From Parus major (taxonomy: Eukaryota; Chordata; Aves; Passeriformes; Paridae): a DNA stretch of 64,000 bases. The position numbers and the translations under genes were made by a program. The stretch spans positions 15,889,531-15,953,530 of the forward strand of contig NC_031782.1 of the NCBI RefSeq assembly GCF_001522545.3, given 5' to 3'. Shown here in pieces: positions 23,033-33,636 of this stretch (within the stretch, counting starts at the first letter, position 1; the number at the start of each line of letters is the position of its first letter). The notes below the pieces were generated by a model. That model saw only the letters and a list, made by a program, of their open reading frames with translations, was not told the DNA's origin and did not search any database.

Positions 23033-23121
23033 TTCCCACAAAGATTCACCTCCTTTCCTAAAACTTTCCCAGTTTTCCCACAAAGATTCACCTCCTTTCC
23101 CAAAACCTTCCCAGTTTTCCC
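23033..23121. repeat. 42-bp tandem duplication
   Basis: The unit TTCCCACAAAGATTCACCTC plus CTTTCCTAAAACTTTCCCAGTT occurs twice with three differences. A partial third copy (TTTTCCCA) follows. Confidence 0.85.
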
Positions 23122-23122
23122 A

Positions 23123-23609
23123 TGAATGGAAGGTCCTGCAAGATGAGCTCTGGCTGGCTCCACACCCATTCCCAGTGGGAATCTGGAAAAGAAAGGAAAT
23201 TATGGAAAAATACAAACTCAGGGGGTGCAGATCGTTGCTGTTGCATTCAAAACAAGGCACTGAGAGTGAAATCTTCAATTTTTGTGGCTGCTGCTGTCTG
23301 TGGTCTTAAAAAGGGACGAAGGAAGGAAAATCCAACGGTGAAGCACCAGATTCACCCCCCGGCTCATCCGTGGGTTTCTCCATGTGCCACCCGGTGCTGG
23401 GGCGTTCCCAAGCCGGCCCGTGTGGATTCCCCACACTTCCCAGAGCCTCTCAGACACGGGGAGGGGGGTGGGATTCATTCCTGGCCATTTGTCACCCGGG
23501 CAGCTCGGCAGATCAAAGAGCACCGGGTGGGTCTCCGGTGCCACCATCGGGAACACTCAGCGCTACATCCCCGATAACTCCTGCATGTTCCAGCTCCCCA
23601 GGCGGGGCA
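23123..23609. other. Unassigned noncoding sequence
   Basis: Nothing recognisable; GC content rises toward the right. Confidence 0.45.
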
Positions 23610-23900
23610 TCCATCATTTTCCTGTTGGTTATCATTTTCCATCATGCCTCTCCTGTGCATTTTTAATTGGTTAATTACTTTATTCATATACTAAGCACAC
23701 CCTCAAGCCGCAATTATTATCGGCGTTAAGTGCTCCGCTCGTGCCATACATCTTTCCTGGCCCACACTTTCCTCCCTGTGCGATACCTGCAGCTTCCTCA
23801 GCCTCGATCCGGCCCTCCTCTCATTAGTTCATTATCTCTACCTGCTCATTAGCCCCGCTCCCCAGCCCCTCGTTATTGCCGCCGCAATTACAGCCCCGCC
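23610..23900. promoter_or_regulatory. Candidate conserved noncoding element
   Basis: About 290 bp of repeat-free, AT-rich sequence dense in homeodomain-type cores: TTTTAATTGGTTAATTACTT (about 23661), CAATTATTATCGGCG, CTCATTAGTTCATTATC, CTCATTAGCCCC, CGTTATTGCCGCCGCAATTA. No splice-bounded open frame with coding character. Typical of avian developmental enhancers in appearance; conservation needs testing. Confidence 0.42.
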
Positions 23901-24139
23901 GCCGCTCCCTCGCAGCATTCCCGATCCAGCAGGGCGCAGGAATTCCAGCTAATTCCCCTCCTGGGCCCTTCCCGCTGCTCACGAGGTGTTTGTTCACACC
24001 TCACCCCGGGGACTGTGCGCTCTGGCTCCGTTTAAAAACCCCGCCTGCGGCCCGGGGAACAAATCCGGCTCTGCTCATCCCTGGGAAGGGATTGGAAGCG
24101 CTGCTTGCTCCCCAGGAACCGGGAGCCTTCAGCTGGAGG

Positions 24140-24495
24140 GAGGATCCACAGGCAGGATGGGCAAGGGCTTGGGACCAATCCAGACTGGAGCAGCTCTGGG
24201 GGAAGGATTTGGGGAATTGGTGGGAAAGAGCTGGACCTGCCCCAGCACCCAGAACCCCCAGCCTGGGGCTGGTCCCGCAGCAGGGAGGGGGATTCTGCCC
24301 CTGTGCTCAGGTGAGACCCCACCTGCAGAGCTGCCCCAGCCCCGGGCCCAGCACAGGGAGCACCTGGAGCTGCTGGAGCCAGGCCAGAGGAGGCTCCAGG
24401 ATGAGCAGAGGGATGGAGCAGCTCTGCTGGGAGGAAAGGCTGCCACAGCTGGCAATGTTCACCTGCACAGGAGGAGCAGTGCTGGAGTGGTGAGC
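24140..24495 (+). mobile_element. CR1 LINE internal 3' fragment
   Basis: CR1 upstream of the usual 3' UTR: GGGAGGGGGATTCTGCCCCT, GTGCTCAGGTGAGACCCCAC, GCACCTGGAGCTGCTGGAGC, CCAGAGGAGGCTCCAGGATG, GGGAGGAAAGGCTGCCACAG, CTGGCAATGTTCACCTGC. It stops before the GGATATTGGGCAGGAATTG block, so it is also truncated at its 3' side. The 5' limit is approximate. Confidence 0.85.
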
Positions 24496-25699
24496 CTGCC
24501 CCTGCTCGTGGATTTGGGCTGCAAGAATGGAGTCAAACTCCCCCAGAGACCCCTGAACACTTCTTGGAGGGGCTTTTCCAATATTCCCATCCTGTTTCCC
24601 CCTTCCTGGAAATCTCCCATCAGAGCAAGGCACCAAAATGTGCCCCCAGGCTTGCTCCCCTCACCTGCAGGACACATCCCAGAGAGATTTTTGCTTTGCC
24701 CATCCCACTTTTCCTGCTGGGAGCTCAGCCCCCGCTTCCCATGGGTTCATGTCCCCAAACCAAACCTTGTGTCAGAAACGAGGTCAGCTGGAGCATGGAC
24801 AGAGGTGCCCTGCCCTTTCCCATGGCTCTGTGATCCCGAAATACCACGATCCCCACCCAGCTGGGAGAGCAGGCTCCCACACAGGGGCACTTTGTGTATT
24901 TAAAGCTCTGCCTGTGCTGTAATTCCATGTGCAATATTAATTATCCAGCTCCACTGTTGCCATGACACTCCTTAAAGCCATCAAAGCCATCACGAGCACA
25001 TCCTACCTCCACCCCACCCTCCTGCTCGCTCCTGGACCCCAGCCCAAGCCCCAGGGCCACTGGTCCTGCCCCTCTGCCCAGCACCAAAGCCACATTTGGA
25101 CTTTTGGAAGTTGTGTCTAATTCTCAAGCTGTGTTCCAAGAAGTGCCCGACTCCAAACGTGCCCATTTTTAGGTCAAACTGCAGAATTACTGTTTCCTTA
25201 GCACAACATTGCCCTATCTTTAGAAGCTAAAAGGGATGTTTAGAGTTAGGAGAAAGGAAGAAAGAAATGGAGGGGGTGGGGTGAATAAACACATCCCGAG
25301 CCCTGGAAAAGACACAAATATGAGATCAAAAGGGAGTGAGCCAAATTCTGAATAACCTGATGTCTGCAGCATTTACATCCCTCGGAGCTGGCACCTGCGA
25401 ACCCCCACAGGCAGTGACAGAACAGAACCGGGAGCTTCCCCCTCCTACCCCCAGCACAGCCCAAATACTGCAGGAAAGCCTTTTACACCTCCCAAAACTG
25501 CCAGGAGGTCAATTCTGTCTCACCTGCAGCGAGGCTTAGGGCAAGAGAAATCAGGATTTGTGCTGGGGAAAGCTTTTCCCAGAAATCCAGAGGGATTTTT
25601 CCCTGCTGGGTCCCCTGCAGGGTGTGGGGCTCTCGTTTGTGGGGTCTGTGCTCAGTCCAGGGCACAGCAGCACCTCCAGGGCTGGATTTGGCCCTAAAG
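24496..25699. other. Unassigned noncoding sequence
   Basis: It includes an AT-rich patch at about 24920-24960 (GCAATATTAATTATCCAGC). No repeat or gene recognised. Confidence 0.45.
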
Positions 25700-26180
25700 T
25701 GCTCCCAAAAAAGTGCTCATGAGATGAGTGGGATGGGGCAGCTCTGCCATGAGGAAAAGCTGGGAGAGCTGGGATCTCTCAGCCTGAAGATTTGGGGAGA
25801 GCTCATGGTGGCCTTCCAGGAGCTGAAGGAACCAACAGGACACGTGGAGAGAGATGATTTACAAGGACCAGGACAGGGAGGAATGGCTTCACTGCCAGAG
25901 CATGAGTTTAGATGGAATATTAGGGGAAAAAACCCTCCCTGTGACTTTTTACATGGACACAATGCCAGGACAAGGGGCAACAGTTTTAAAGTAAAAGAGG
26001 AGAGATTTAGATGGGATATTGGAAGGAATTGTTCCCTGGCAGGGTGGGCAGGCCCTGGCACAGGGTGCCCAGAGCAGCTGGGGCTGCCCCTGGATCCCTG
26101 GCAGTGCCCAAGGCCAGGCTGGACAGGGCTTGGAGCAGCCTGGGATGGTGGGACCTGTCCTTGCTCCTGGCCAGGAGTGA
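25700..26180 (+). mobile_element. CR1 LINE 3' fragment, longer copy
   Basis: In order: GGGGCAGCTCTGCCATGAGG, AAAAGCTGGGAGAGCTGGGA, GGGGAGAGCTCATGGTGGCC, CAGGACAAGGGGCAACAGTT, AGGAGAGATTTAGATGGGAT, ATTGGAAGGAATTGTTCCCT, and GGAGCAGCCTGGGATGGTGG. The terminal tail is lost after about 26165. Immediately downstream lies a 40-bp CR1 piece in the opposite orientation. Confidence 0.92.
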
Positions 26181-26189
26181 AAGAACTTC

Positions 26190-26230
26190 CTAAATCTCTC
26201 CTCTTTCGTTTCAAACTGTCCCCCCTTGTT
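26190..26230 (-). mobile_element. Short inverted CR1 fragment
   Basis: CTAAATCTCTCCTCTTTCGT followed by CAAACTGTCCCCCCTTGTT is an imperfect reverse complement of 25971-26010 within the preceding CR1 (roughly 34 of 40 positions agree by eye). It is either a twin-priming style inversion at insertion or a separate truncated CR1. Together they could form a hairpin with a ~180-base loop. Confidence 0.6.
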
Positions 26231-26469
26231 AAAGCTGAGCTGCTGTCCCTGAGGGCTGAGCCTTTTCCTCAATTCCCTGGAGTTTTCCCTTTCCTGCCCT
26301 CCTGCACCAGCCCCAGCTGGGAGCAGGGAGATGGGAGCAGGGCTGGGATTTCTGCTGCTGCCAACGCTCCCACCCAGAGCAGCTGGCACCCTGCTCCCCG
26401 TGCCAGGGGCTGCGCTGGGAACCAGCTCCTGCCTGCAGGCAGCTCCCAGCCCTGCTCATGCAATCAGTG
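26231..26469. other. Unassigned sequence
   Basis: Nothing recognisable between the CR1 pair and the AT-rich patch that follows. Confidence 0.4.
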
Positions 26470-26740
26470 CCAGGAGCCAGGCAGGATTTGTCCCGATATT
26501 ATTGGTGATAACGGAGCCTCCTGTGTGAGAGGCAAGTCCATTTCCAATCCATCTGTATCTATATCTAAAAAAGCCTTCATTTTCCCCCGTGCCGCCGCAG
26601 ATTCCCGGGATAAATTGCTGCCATAGCTTAGCTCCCGACTCCATTACATCCCATTCAAATCCCCTTCATTATCACAAGGAGCAACGTGACACCAAAAGCT
26701 TGTCTCGGGGAATTTATGGCACGGTGGAGACTCTTAGATC
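26470..26740. promoter_or_regulatory. Candidate noncoding regulatory island
   Basis: Repeat-free AT-rich sequence: GATATTATTGGTGATAACGG, ATCTGTATCTATATCTAAAA, CCTTCATTATCACAAGGAGC, GGGGAATTTATGGCAC. No coding character. Inference only. Confidence 0.33.
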
Positions 26741-28364
26741 CACTCAACCCCATTAAAACCTTCTCCCCTATAAAACATACACCTTGTTAGGCACCTCAGC
26801 AGCAGCTTCCCTGGGAAGGAGCACATCCCAAGGACTGAATCCCAGCTCCTCCTGGCTTTGCTGGTGCAGAGAGCTTTGTGCAGCCGTCCTTTATTCCCAG
26901 TTTGCTCGCCCAGGCAGGATAAAAGCAAACACACCCCACTGGCCAAAGCCAGGCTTTTATTCAGGTCTCTCCCCGCCACAAAGCCTGGAAAAAGGGATTT
27001 GGTGTGGAACTGTTGTGAAATCAGTGTTTGGGTTTGTTTAGAGGCATTGAATTAAAACAAATTTATTCTCAAAATCTCTTTAAAAAAAAAAACGTGACCT
27101 GGGATTCCAGCAACGCGTGCTGAGCCCTTTTTCCAAGCTGCTCCCTGCTCACAGACGTGCTCAGCCGTCACTTCAGAGAGGAATTTCTGTTCCCATCACA
27201 GTTCCCGCTGTTCCTGCTGGAGCTGGGGAAGCAGGAGAAGAGGGGAGGGATGAGGAGGTGCTGGGGAAGGACCCGCCAAGGCCTCCCTGCCCTCTCCCAC
27301 CTCCATCCCCTCCCCACATCCCACCCTCCCTGCAGCTGGCTCAGCCTCATCCCACACCTGAGCAGCCCAGGGGGTGTTCCTGGGGCAGACAGCCCTTCCC
27401 AGCTGGGAAGAGCTGGAATATCTCATCCCTAAGGAAGCAATTCTGCTTTTCTCCCACGTTTTCACCCCTTTTCACCTCGCAGCTTTCCCCCAGCTCCAGG
27501 CTGTGCCCTTCAGGAGTGCAGGTGGCAGCTCTCACCTGCTCCAGTTATTTTGGGTAAATCTGTTTGTGTTTCCCTCTTTTTGCCCCTCATTTAATCCCAT
27601 CTCCCTATTGCTTGCTGGGCTGGATTTTGTAAATCCAACTAAAACCAATATTGGAGCCTGCAGCCACTCCTGCTGTGTCACCTCTGTGTCACCTCTGTGT
27701 CGCTGCTGAGCCCTCGCAGGGGTGGCTTTGTCCCTTCCCTGTCCTGGGAGCGCTCCAGCTCCTGCCAGCATCCCAAACCAGCCCTGGCAGCAGGGACAGT
27801 CCCCTCTGTGGGGTCAAACTCGGCCCTGCTGTGATCCCAAAGATCCCTTGGTGCCCCTGGGCTGTGCAGGACCCAGCACATCCCTGCTCTCCCTGGGGGA
27901 TCGGAGTAACTCTGCTTTGGGATGAGCGGGTTGGTGCCAGCAGAGCAAAGAAGGAAAGTGAAATCCCAGATAAAAAGCTGAACAGGGAGAAGCAGGAGAT
28001 CTGTCTGGATCACACAGACATTCCTGGGACCGGAGAATCCCGGAGCCATTCCATGCAGTGGAGTAAGCTGTGAGCACCTCGAGGTAACTCAGATGTGGTC
28101 AGGTGGCTCCTGAAGCCAGGGAGATCAGGATGATCCCACATTGCCATGCAGGAGGTCGGGGACCATTCCAAATTCAGGAGCTCTGTCCTCTTTGATCCCC
28201 AAGGCCAGAGACTTTTCCCAGCTCCTTCCCATGCCCATCCCACAATTCCCATCTGGTTGGGACAGCTCCTTTCAAAACACATCCAACTTCAAGGGAAAAC
28301 TCCAAGCGCGGGAGGATCACCCACCTCCTCCACAGCTTGTTTGTGACTAATTCTCTTCCCTGCT
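26741..28364. other. Unassigned noncoding sequence
   Basis: It contains an A-run at about 27081-27091 and a short 11-bp array CTGTGTCACCT (about 27671-27702). No gene or interspersed repeat recognised. Confidence 0.45.
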
Positions 28365-28660
28365 GGAATGTGTCTCCTTTTCAGGTGGAATTTGTCTAAT
28401 TTCAGCTTCCAGCCACCACATCTTGTTACACCTTTGATCGCCAGATTAAAGAGCTCTCGAGTCTCAAATAAATTCTCTTCTGCTGGGGACTCCCAGCCTT
28501 GTGCCAAGCAAGGATTCAAAGTGTTTTTCATTAAGCCTTTCATTAGAAAAGCAGGTGTTTGGCTTGGTGTCTTTTTAAAATTTCATTGACTTTCATGCCT
28601 CTTTCCTGGATTCTTTCCATGTTTTCATTAAGTGTGACCCTGGAACTGGACACTGAGCGC
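28365..28660 (-). mobile_element. Ancient CR1 LINE (CR1-L3-like) 3' region
   Basis: Reverse complement of the old amniote CR1 end: GGTGGAATTTGTCTAATTTC, AGCTTCCAGCCACCACATCT, TGTTACACCTTTGATCGCCA, GATTAAAGAGCTCTCGAGTC, then a weaker TTTCCTGGATTCTTTCCATG zone. Strong divergence and indels indicate an insertion predating crown birds (inference from family age). Confidence 0.75.
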
Positions 28661-29828
28661 ACCCATAAAGCAACATTAAAGTCTCCTTAAAGCAACTCGT
28701 GGTCCCACAGAACTGAGAAGTTCTTTTCTTTAGCAACTTCCAGTTCAGAAGGCCCCACCTTCTTCCCTACATTTCCCTAATCCACATTCAGCAGTGTGTG
28801 GATGTCTTTGTTCCTGGAAGTGTGGATCTTCATTGCATTGACCCAAAATCCAGGCTCCTGGAACAAATTCAGCCTCCAAGTGATTCACACTAACCCTGCC
28901 ACGTTTATCTTCCTGCTGGGCTTTGTATCCTCTCGAATTCTTATCTCTCCAGACTGTGCACTCCCCTCCAGGTCACGGATAAATACTCTTGGGTCTCCTC
29001 AGGAAAACCTGGCACTGATCTGGTAATTTGGCCTGGAAACTGCTGAGGATGATCCTCCCAGCCCTGAGGGACAGAGAATTCCCTACATCCCAACAGCACC
29101 TTTGGAATCTCACACCATCAGCCCTTTCACCTGCCAGGACATCCCCCAGCCTGGACAAAGAGCAGAGGAGGGAATGGGAAGCAGAGCTGGAACAGGTGGA
29201 ACGATGGATGCGAGTCCTGCTCCAGGCTGTGGACCTGGAAATTGCTCCCAGGTTCTGTGGGACAGCTGCAGGGTTTAATCACAACCCAGGAGAAGGGGGA
29301 GGCTCCAAGGCAGGGCAGGAGGGGCAGACAAAGGAGGGCTGATGAGTTTGGCTGGAAAAGAACCAGCTCCATGAGAGTCAGCTTTTCCAGGTTAAATGGG
29401 AATGCAAAGCTGGGCAGAGAGTTGTGCCCAGGGGAGGAAGAGGATGGTGAGGAGCACCAGCCCCACACAGGGTTGGGTATCCAGGGGTTCTGTGTGCAGC
29501 CAGCAGCTGGGCAGGGACCTCCAGGGCAGCTCCAGAAGAGGGAAATCCCAAGAGTGGAGAATGAAATCTCTCCTTTAAGACAACCAGGAAACCTCTGTGC
29601 TTCTGGAAGTCCTCCCATCTATTTGGTGTCACATTTTGGGATCCCTCCAGCATGGCAAGATGGAAAATGATTCCTCTGGAAAATTCCTCCTTAATGACTT
29701 CTGCTGCTAAAAGAGCAGCTGAACAGATCTTGTTGCAGCAGCAGAAATAAAATGCAGCAGCCCTGGAGAACCACTGAAACCTCGTGGGGTTATGGAGAAG
29801 GTGGAGAAAAGCTCCTCTGGAAGTTCTC
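28661..29828. other. Unassigned noncoding sequence
   Basis: The first ~300 bp may be further eroded CR1 but no block is convincing. No gene recognised. Confidence 0.4.
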
Positions 29829-29925
29829 AGCAAAGTTCAGGAGGCAGCAGGCACAAACACAAGGGCAATGCCATAAAGCACGAGGAGAAGGTTCTTCCCA
29901 TGGGGCAGGTCAAGCACCAACAGCC
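29829..29925 (+). mobile_element. Possible eroded CR1 fragment
   Basis: GGAGGCAGCAGGCACAAACA, GGCAATGCCATAAAGCACGA, GGAGAAGGTTCTTCCCATGG loosely follows the CR1 segment that reads 'AGGAGCAATGGCCATAAACT...AGGAGAAACTTCTT'. Weak; could be chance. Confidence 0.35.
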
Positions 29926-29938
29926 CAAAGAAGTGGGG

Positions 29939-30237
29939 GAATCTTCATCCTTTGAGATCTTCATCCTTCATATCCTTCAAGATCCTCATCTTTCATTCTT
30001 CAAGACCTTCATCCTTCAAGATCTTCATCCTCCGTCTTTCAAGATCTTCATTCTTCATCCTTTGATGTCTTCATCCCTCAAGTCTTCACCTTCCATCCCT
30101 CAAGATCTTCATCCTTCATCCTTTGATATCCTCATCCTCCATCCCTCAAGACCTTCACCCTCCATCCCTCAAGATCTTCATCCTTCATCCCTGGATATCT
30201 TCATCCTTCATCCTTCATTCCTCAAGATCTTCGTCCT
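29939..30237. repeat. Degenerate minisatellite, ATCTTCATCCTTCA-type units
   Basis: About 300 bp of units built from ATCTTCATCC, TTCATCCTTCAAG and TTCATCCTTTGATGTC, with unit lengths of about 15-33 bp. The strand is strongly pyrimidine-biased (almost no G on the plus strand). Confidence 0.9.
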
Positions 30238-31399
30238 CCAAAGTCCAACAGCAATGCCCTGAGCAGCCTGAGCTGAGCTTGAATCTGGCCCTGCTTGGAG
30301 CAGAAAACAGAACTGGAGACCTCCTGAGGGCTCCAGAATTTTCTGATTCCCCAGCAGTTCCAGGAGCAGTTTTTCCAGCAGTTTTGGAGCAGTGGCACCA
30401 TGCAGACCAAGAGTGCAAGCTGGATTTCTCTGGATATTCATTACATATTCCATCAGGAATATTGAGATCCTGTGCCTCCACAGAAAACAGACTGAAGGAA
30501 GAACTCCAAACCATTCTGACTCCACTCGCTTCTCCAGTGCCTCCAAACTGGGTGCTCTGCAGTTTTAAAACTCATTCAAAAATGCAAACGCCAAATTTGA
30601 GGCAGAAATTTTGTATTTGTGGGTGAAAAATTCTAACCTCCAAGTTTTTTGTTTCTTTTTTTTTTTCCTTCACTCAGTCTTTTTGCCACTCCAAACCTCC
30701 CATCCAAAGGTCACCTCAGCACTGCCCAGAGCAGCTGGAGCAGCTCGGCTGCCCTCAGGAAGTGCAGGAAGGAGCCTTGCAACAAAATCCTGGAGCTCCA
30801 GAAGCTGGAGATCTCCCTGGAATGGCTGCTGGGGAAGAAAGTTAATTTGTCATTGTTCTACTCCAGTGTCTGCAGCCCTTTAGGTGAAAATGAGCATTTC
30901 AAGTCATCCCCCCAGACAAAGCTCGTTCCTGATTCCAAAGCGTTCCTGCAATGTAAAGATTAAAACAATAACATTTTAAGCCTGGAAGCTCCAAATGGGA
31001 AGGAGCAGTGCAGGGAGGCTCGGCAGCAGCGCCGGAAGCCCTGCTAATGACGGCAGTAAATTGGATCAGAAGGATTTGCTCATTTTGGGAAGAGAGATGG
31101 AATAGCTGGGGCTATTCTCACTGGCTCTAAACTCATTACATTGTTTACACTGCACCTTCCTGCTCCACGCTGGAAATCGGACCTTGCCTGGGATATTCCA
31201 GACAGGAGGAGCAGGGAAAAGTCAAAGATTCACGGTGATGTCTGATTCCTGCCGTGGTTTGTTTGGGGTTTGTTGGGAAAATCCTGGGTGCAGAGAAGGA
31301 TGTTGGGATGGTCAGTGCTGTGGGACAGAGCTGGGACAAAGGCTGATGGGCAAAAGGAGGGGAAAGGAGTGTTGGATGTGTGATGTCATGGGGAGAGAA
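30238..31399. other. Unassigned noncoding sequence
   Basis: It includes a T-run near 30643-30668 and an AT-richer patch near 31050-31150. No exon or repeat recognised. Confidence 0.45.
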
Positions 31400-31810
31400 A
31401 ATCCCAGGATCACTGAGGTTGGAAAAGCCTCTCAGCCCACGGAGTCCCAGCTGTGCCCCATCCCCACCCTGTCCCCAGCCCAGAGCACTCAGTGCCACCT
31501 CCAGCCCCTCCTGGGACACCTCCAGGGATGGGCACTGCAAACCTCCCTGGGCAGTTCCAATCCCTGAGCTCCCTTTCCATGGGGAAATTCCTGCTGCTGT
31601 CCACCCTGAGCCTCCCCTGGCCCAGCCTGAGGCCTGAGCTCTCCTCCTGTCCCTGTTCCCTGGCAGCAGAGCCCGACCCCCCCCCGGCTGTCCCCTCCTG
31701 CCAGGGACTTGTGCAGAGCCAGAAGGGTCCCCTGAGCCTCCTTTTCTCCAGGCTGAGCCCCTTCCCAGCTCCCTCAGCCCCTCCTGGGGCTCCAGGCCCT
31801 TCCAGAAGGT
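31400..31810 (-). mobile_element. CR1 LINE 3' end, ~410 bp
   Basis: Reverse complement of a distinct CR1 type: ATCACTGAGGTTGGAAAAGC, ACACCTCCAGGGATGGGCAC, AACCTCCCTGGGCAGTTCCA, CACCCTGAGCCTCCCCTGGC, CAGAGCCCGACCCCC, GGTCCCCTGAGCCTCCTTTT, CTCCAGGCTGAGCCCCTTCC. It retains the whole 3' UTR and adjacent ORF2 end. One of the longest copies here; frames are broken. Confidence 0.92.
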
Positions 31811-32316
31811 GCCAAGGACTGGGTGACAGCAAGGTGCCTGCTGGATGGGGCCTGGCACCAGCTCTCCTGGAACCTGCTGGACCATGGACCCCACCCAGGG
31901 CACCTGAGGGCTGAAGGGAGGCTCCAGGTGGCCTCAGGGACAGGGAGAGCTCTGGTCCTGCAGAGAGCGAGCGAGACCAGGGAGTGACACCAGGCTGTGC
32001 CACATCCCACATCGTGGACACCAGCCAGGCCAGCTCGGAGCCTGGCAGGGAGCTCTCCCTGCACAGCAGCACCTGGAATCCTTATCTGCTTCCCTCAGCC
32101 TCCAGCTTGGTGCTCTCCCAGCACATCTCCCGCTCCCCATTCCTCATCCCGCAGGGAGGTGGGAGGCGCCCGTTCATCTCCAGCAGGACTCCCCCTCCTC
32201 TGTCACACCGCATTTCTGCCACCCTTTTGTCCAAACCTGCATGCCTGGGCAGCAATTTGGTGGCTTTCCAGCACTTGGAAATGTTTCTTGTGGCCCTGCA
32301 GGTGCTCAAAAGACGT
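31811..32316. other. Unassigned noncoding sequence
   Basis: Nothing recognised; lies between a CR1 and a 20-bp tandem array. Confidence 0.45.
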
Positions 32317-32447
32317 GGATGTCAGCAGTTTTCCATGGATGTGTGCAGTTTTCCATGGATGACAGGAGTTCTCCATGGATGTGAGCAGTTTTCCATGGAT
32401 GTGTGCAGTTTTCCATGGATGTGAGGAGTTTTCCATGGATGTTTGAA
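32317..32447. repeat. 20-bp minisatellite with TCCATGGA palindrome
   Basis: About six units of AGTTTTCCATGGATGTGWGC. Each unit contains the self-complementary TCCATGGA. Units are nearly uniform, with one GACAGGAGTTC variant. Confidence 0.93.
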
Positions 32448-33097
32448 GTCACTCTCCTCCTGCTGGGTCCTCCCAGTGCTCCCAGCTCCAGTGGCCCAGT
32501 CCAGCTCGGTGACTCCTGAAGAGCGTAAGCTCAGCAGGGCCAGTCTGCTCCCAGGGAAGGAAAAGGTGTTCCCTGGATTTTGTGCCACCAAGAGAAGACA
32601 TTCCCACCTCCTTCCCCACTGCCTGTCAGGAACAAAGACCCCTGGAGGAAGGGGAATGGGATATCCTGAGTGACCTGGATGAGCTGGAGAGGCTCTCCCT
32701 CCATCCCTCGGGCACCCCCTGCTCCTGGAGCAGCTCCTTTGGCCAACACGTGGCTGCAGCTGCAGCTCTGAGCCCCCCACGCTGATAAATTCCATATTTC
32801 CCTGCTCCAAGCCCACGTTTCTCATCCCTGCCAGGCTTTCCTCAGGGTCGTGCTTGGGAGGGAAGATTTGCTCCCAGCCTCTGGCAGGGCCATATAACAA
32901 AACCAGCCTGCAAGGTTCCTTACTCATCTCATTATGTGCACAGAGACCCTGGGCAGGAAAAGATAAAGCAAAATAAGAGAAAATTATTGCATCCCTTAAA
33001 TCGGAATAAAACATCTCCACCCAATTATCTGCAGGGTGGAAAGACGTATCAGGAGGTACCACAGATCTCCCATCCCAAAAAGGCCACACGACCCTGG
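32448..33097. other. Unassigned noncoding sequence
   Basis: No repeat or gene recognised; ends where the left arm of the inverted repeat begins. Confidence 0.45.
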
Positions 33098-33636
33098 CAC
33101 TTTTCCCACCACAACTGAGCCAAATATTGCAAGACAAGGAGGAAAAAGAAATCCTGTCACAAGCATCAACGTCTGCTGAGATTTCCAGGATTTTCCCAGA
33201 TTCCTGCTCCATCTAAAGCATTTGTGAGCAGTGCTGGGANNNNNNNNNNNNNNNNNNNNNNNNNNNNNNNNNNNNNNNNNNNNNNNNNNNNNNNNNNNNN
33301 NNNNNNNNNNNNNNNNNNNNNNNNNNNNNNNNNNNNNNNNNNNNNNNNNNNNNNNNNNNNNNNNNNNNNNNNNNNNNNNNNNNNNNNNNNNNNNNNNNNN
33401 NNNNNNNNNNNNNNNNNNNNNNNNNNNNNNNNNNNNNNNNNNNNNNNNNNNNNNNNNNNNNNNNNNNNNNNNNNNNNNNNNNNNNNNNNNNNNNNNNNNN
33501 NNNNNNNNNNNNNNNNNNNNNNNNNNNNNNNNNNNNNNNNNGGTTGATCCCTGGTGCTCCCTGTTTGCAATTCCCAGTGGCTCCCAAGCAAGAATTGTGC
33601 TGTTTAATTTTGCCAGACTTCCAGTTTACTCTGAAG
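33098..33636 (+). repeat. Left arm of perfect inverted repeat (contains gap)
   Basis: Bases 33098-33239 (142 bp) are the exact reverse complement of 35129-35270, and 33542-33636 (95 bp) are the exact reverse complement of 34638-34732. No mismatch over the 237 comparable bases. The middle of this arm is a gap (33240-33541) corresponding to 34733-35128 of the right arm. The match stops sharply at both outer and inner ends. See the finding for the two explanations. Confidence 0.95.
33240..33541. other. Assembly gap (302 N) inside inverted-repeat arm
   Basis: By symmetry with the right arm the missing sequence should be about 396 bp, which differs from the N count, so the gap length is an estimate or the arms are not fully symmetric. 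Confidence 0.97.

Noticed and set aside
23986..24903. 305-codon plus-strand open frame
   Set aside because: The middle third is CR1 sequence and the rest has no domain; composition is that of random GC-rich avian DNA.
25622..26626. 334-codon plus-strand open frame
   Set aside because: Most of it is read-through of a CR1 3' region, whose translation recurs at every CR1 copy (the GTGCPEQLGLPLDPWQCPRP peptide at 9.0, 26.1, 43.1 and 48.4 kb).
29939..30237. Array considered as CRISPR-like repeats
   Set aside because: Unit lengths vary continuously, there are no unique spacers, and the host is a vertebrate; it is a degenerate minisatellite.
32317..32447. 20-bp array considered as spaced binding sites
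   Set aside because: Units are head-to-tail with no unique spacers, so ordinary tandem expansion explains it; TCCATGGA is simply part of the unit.
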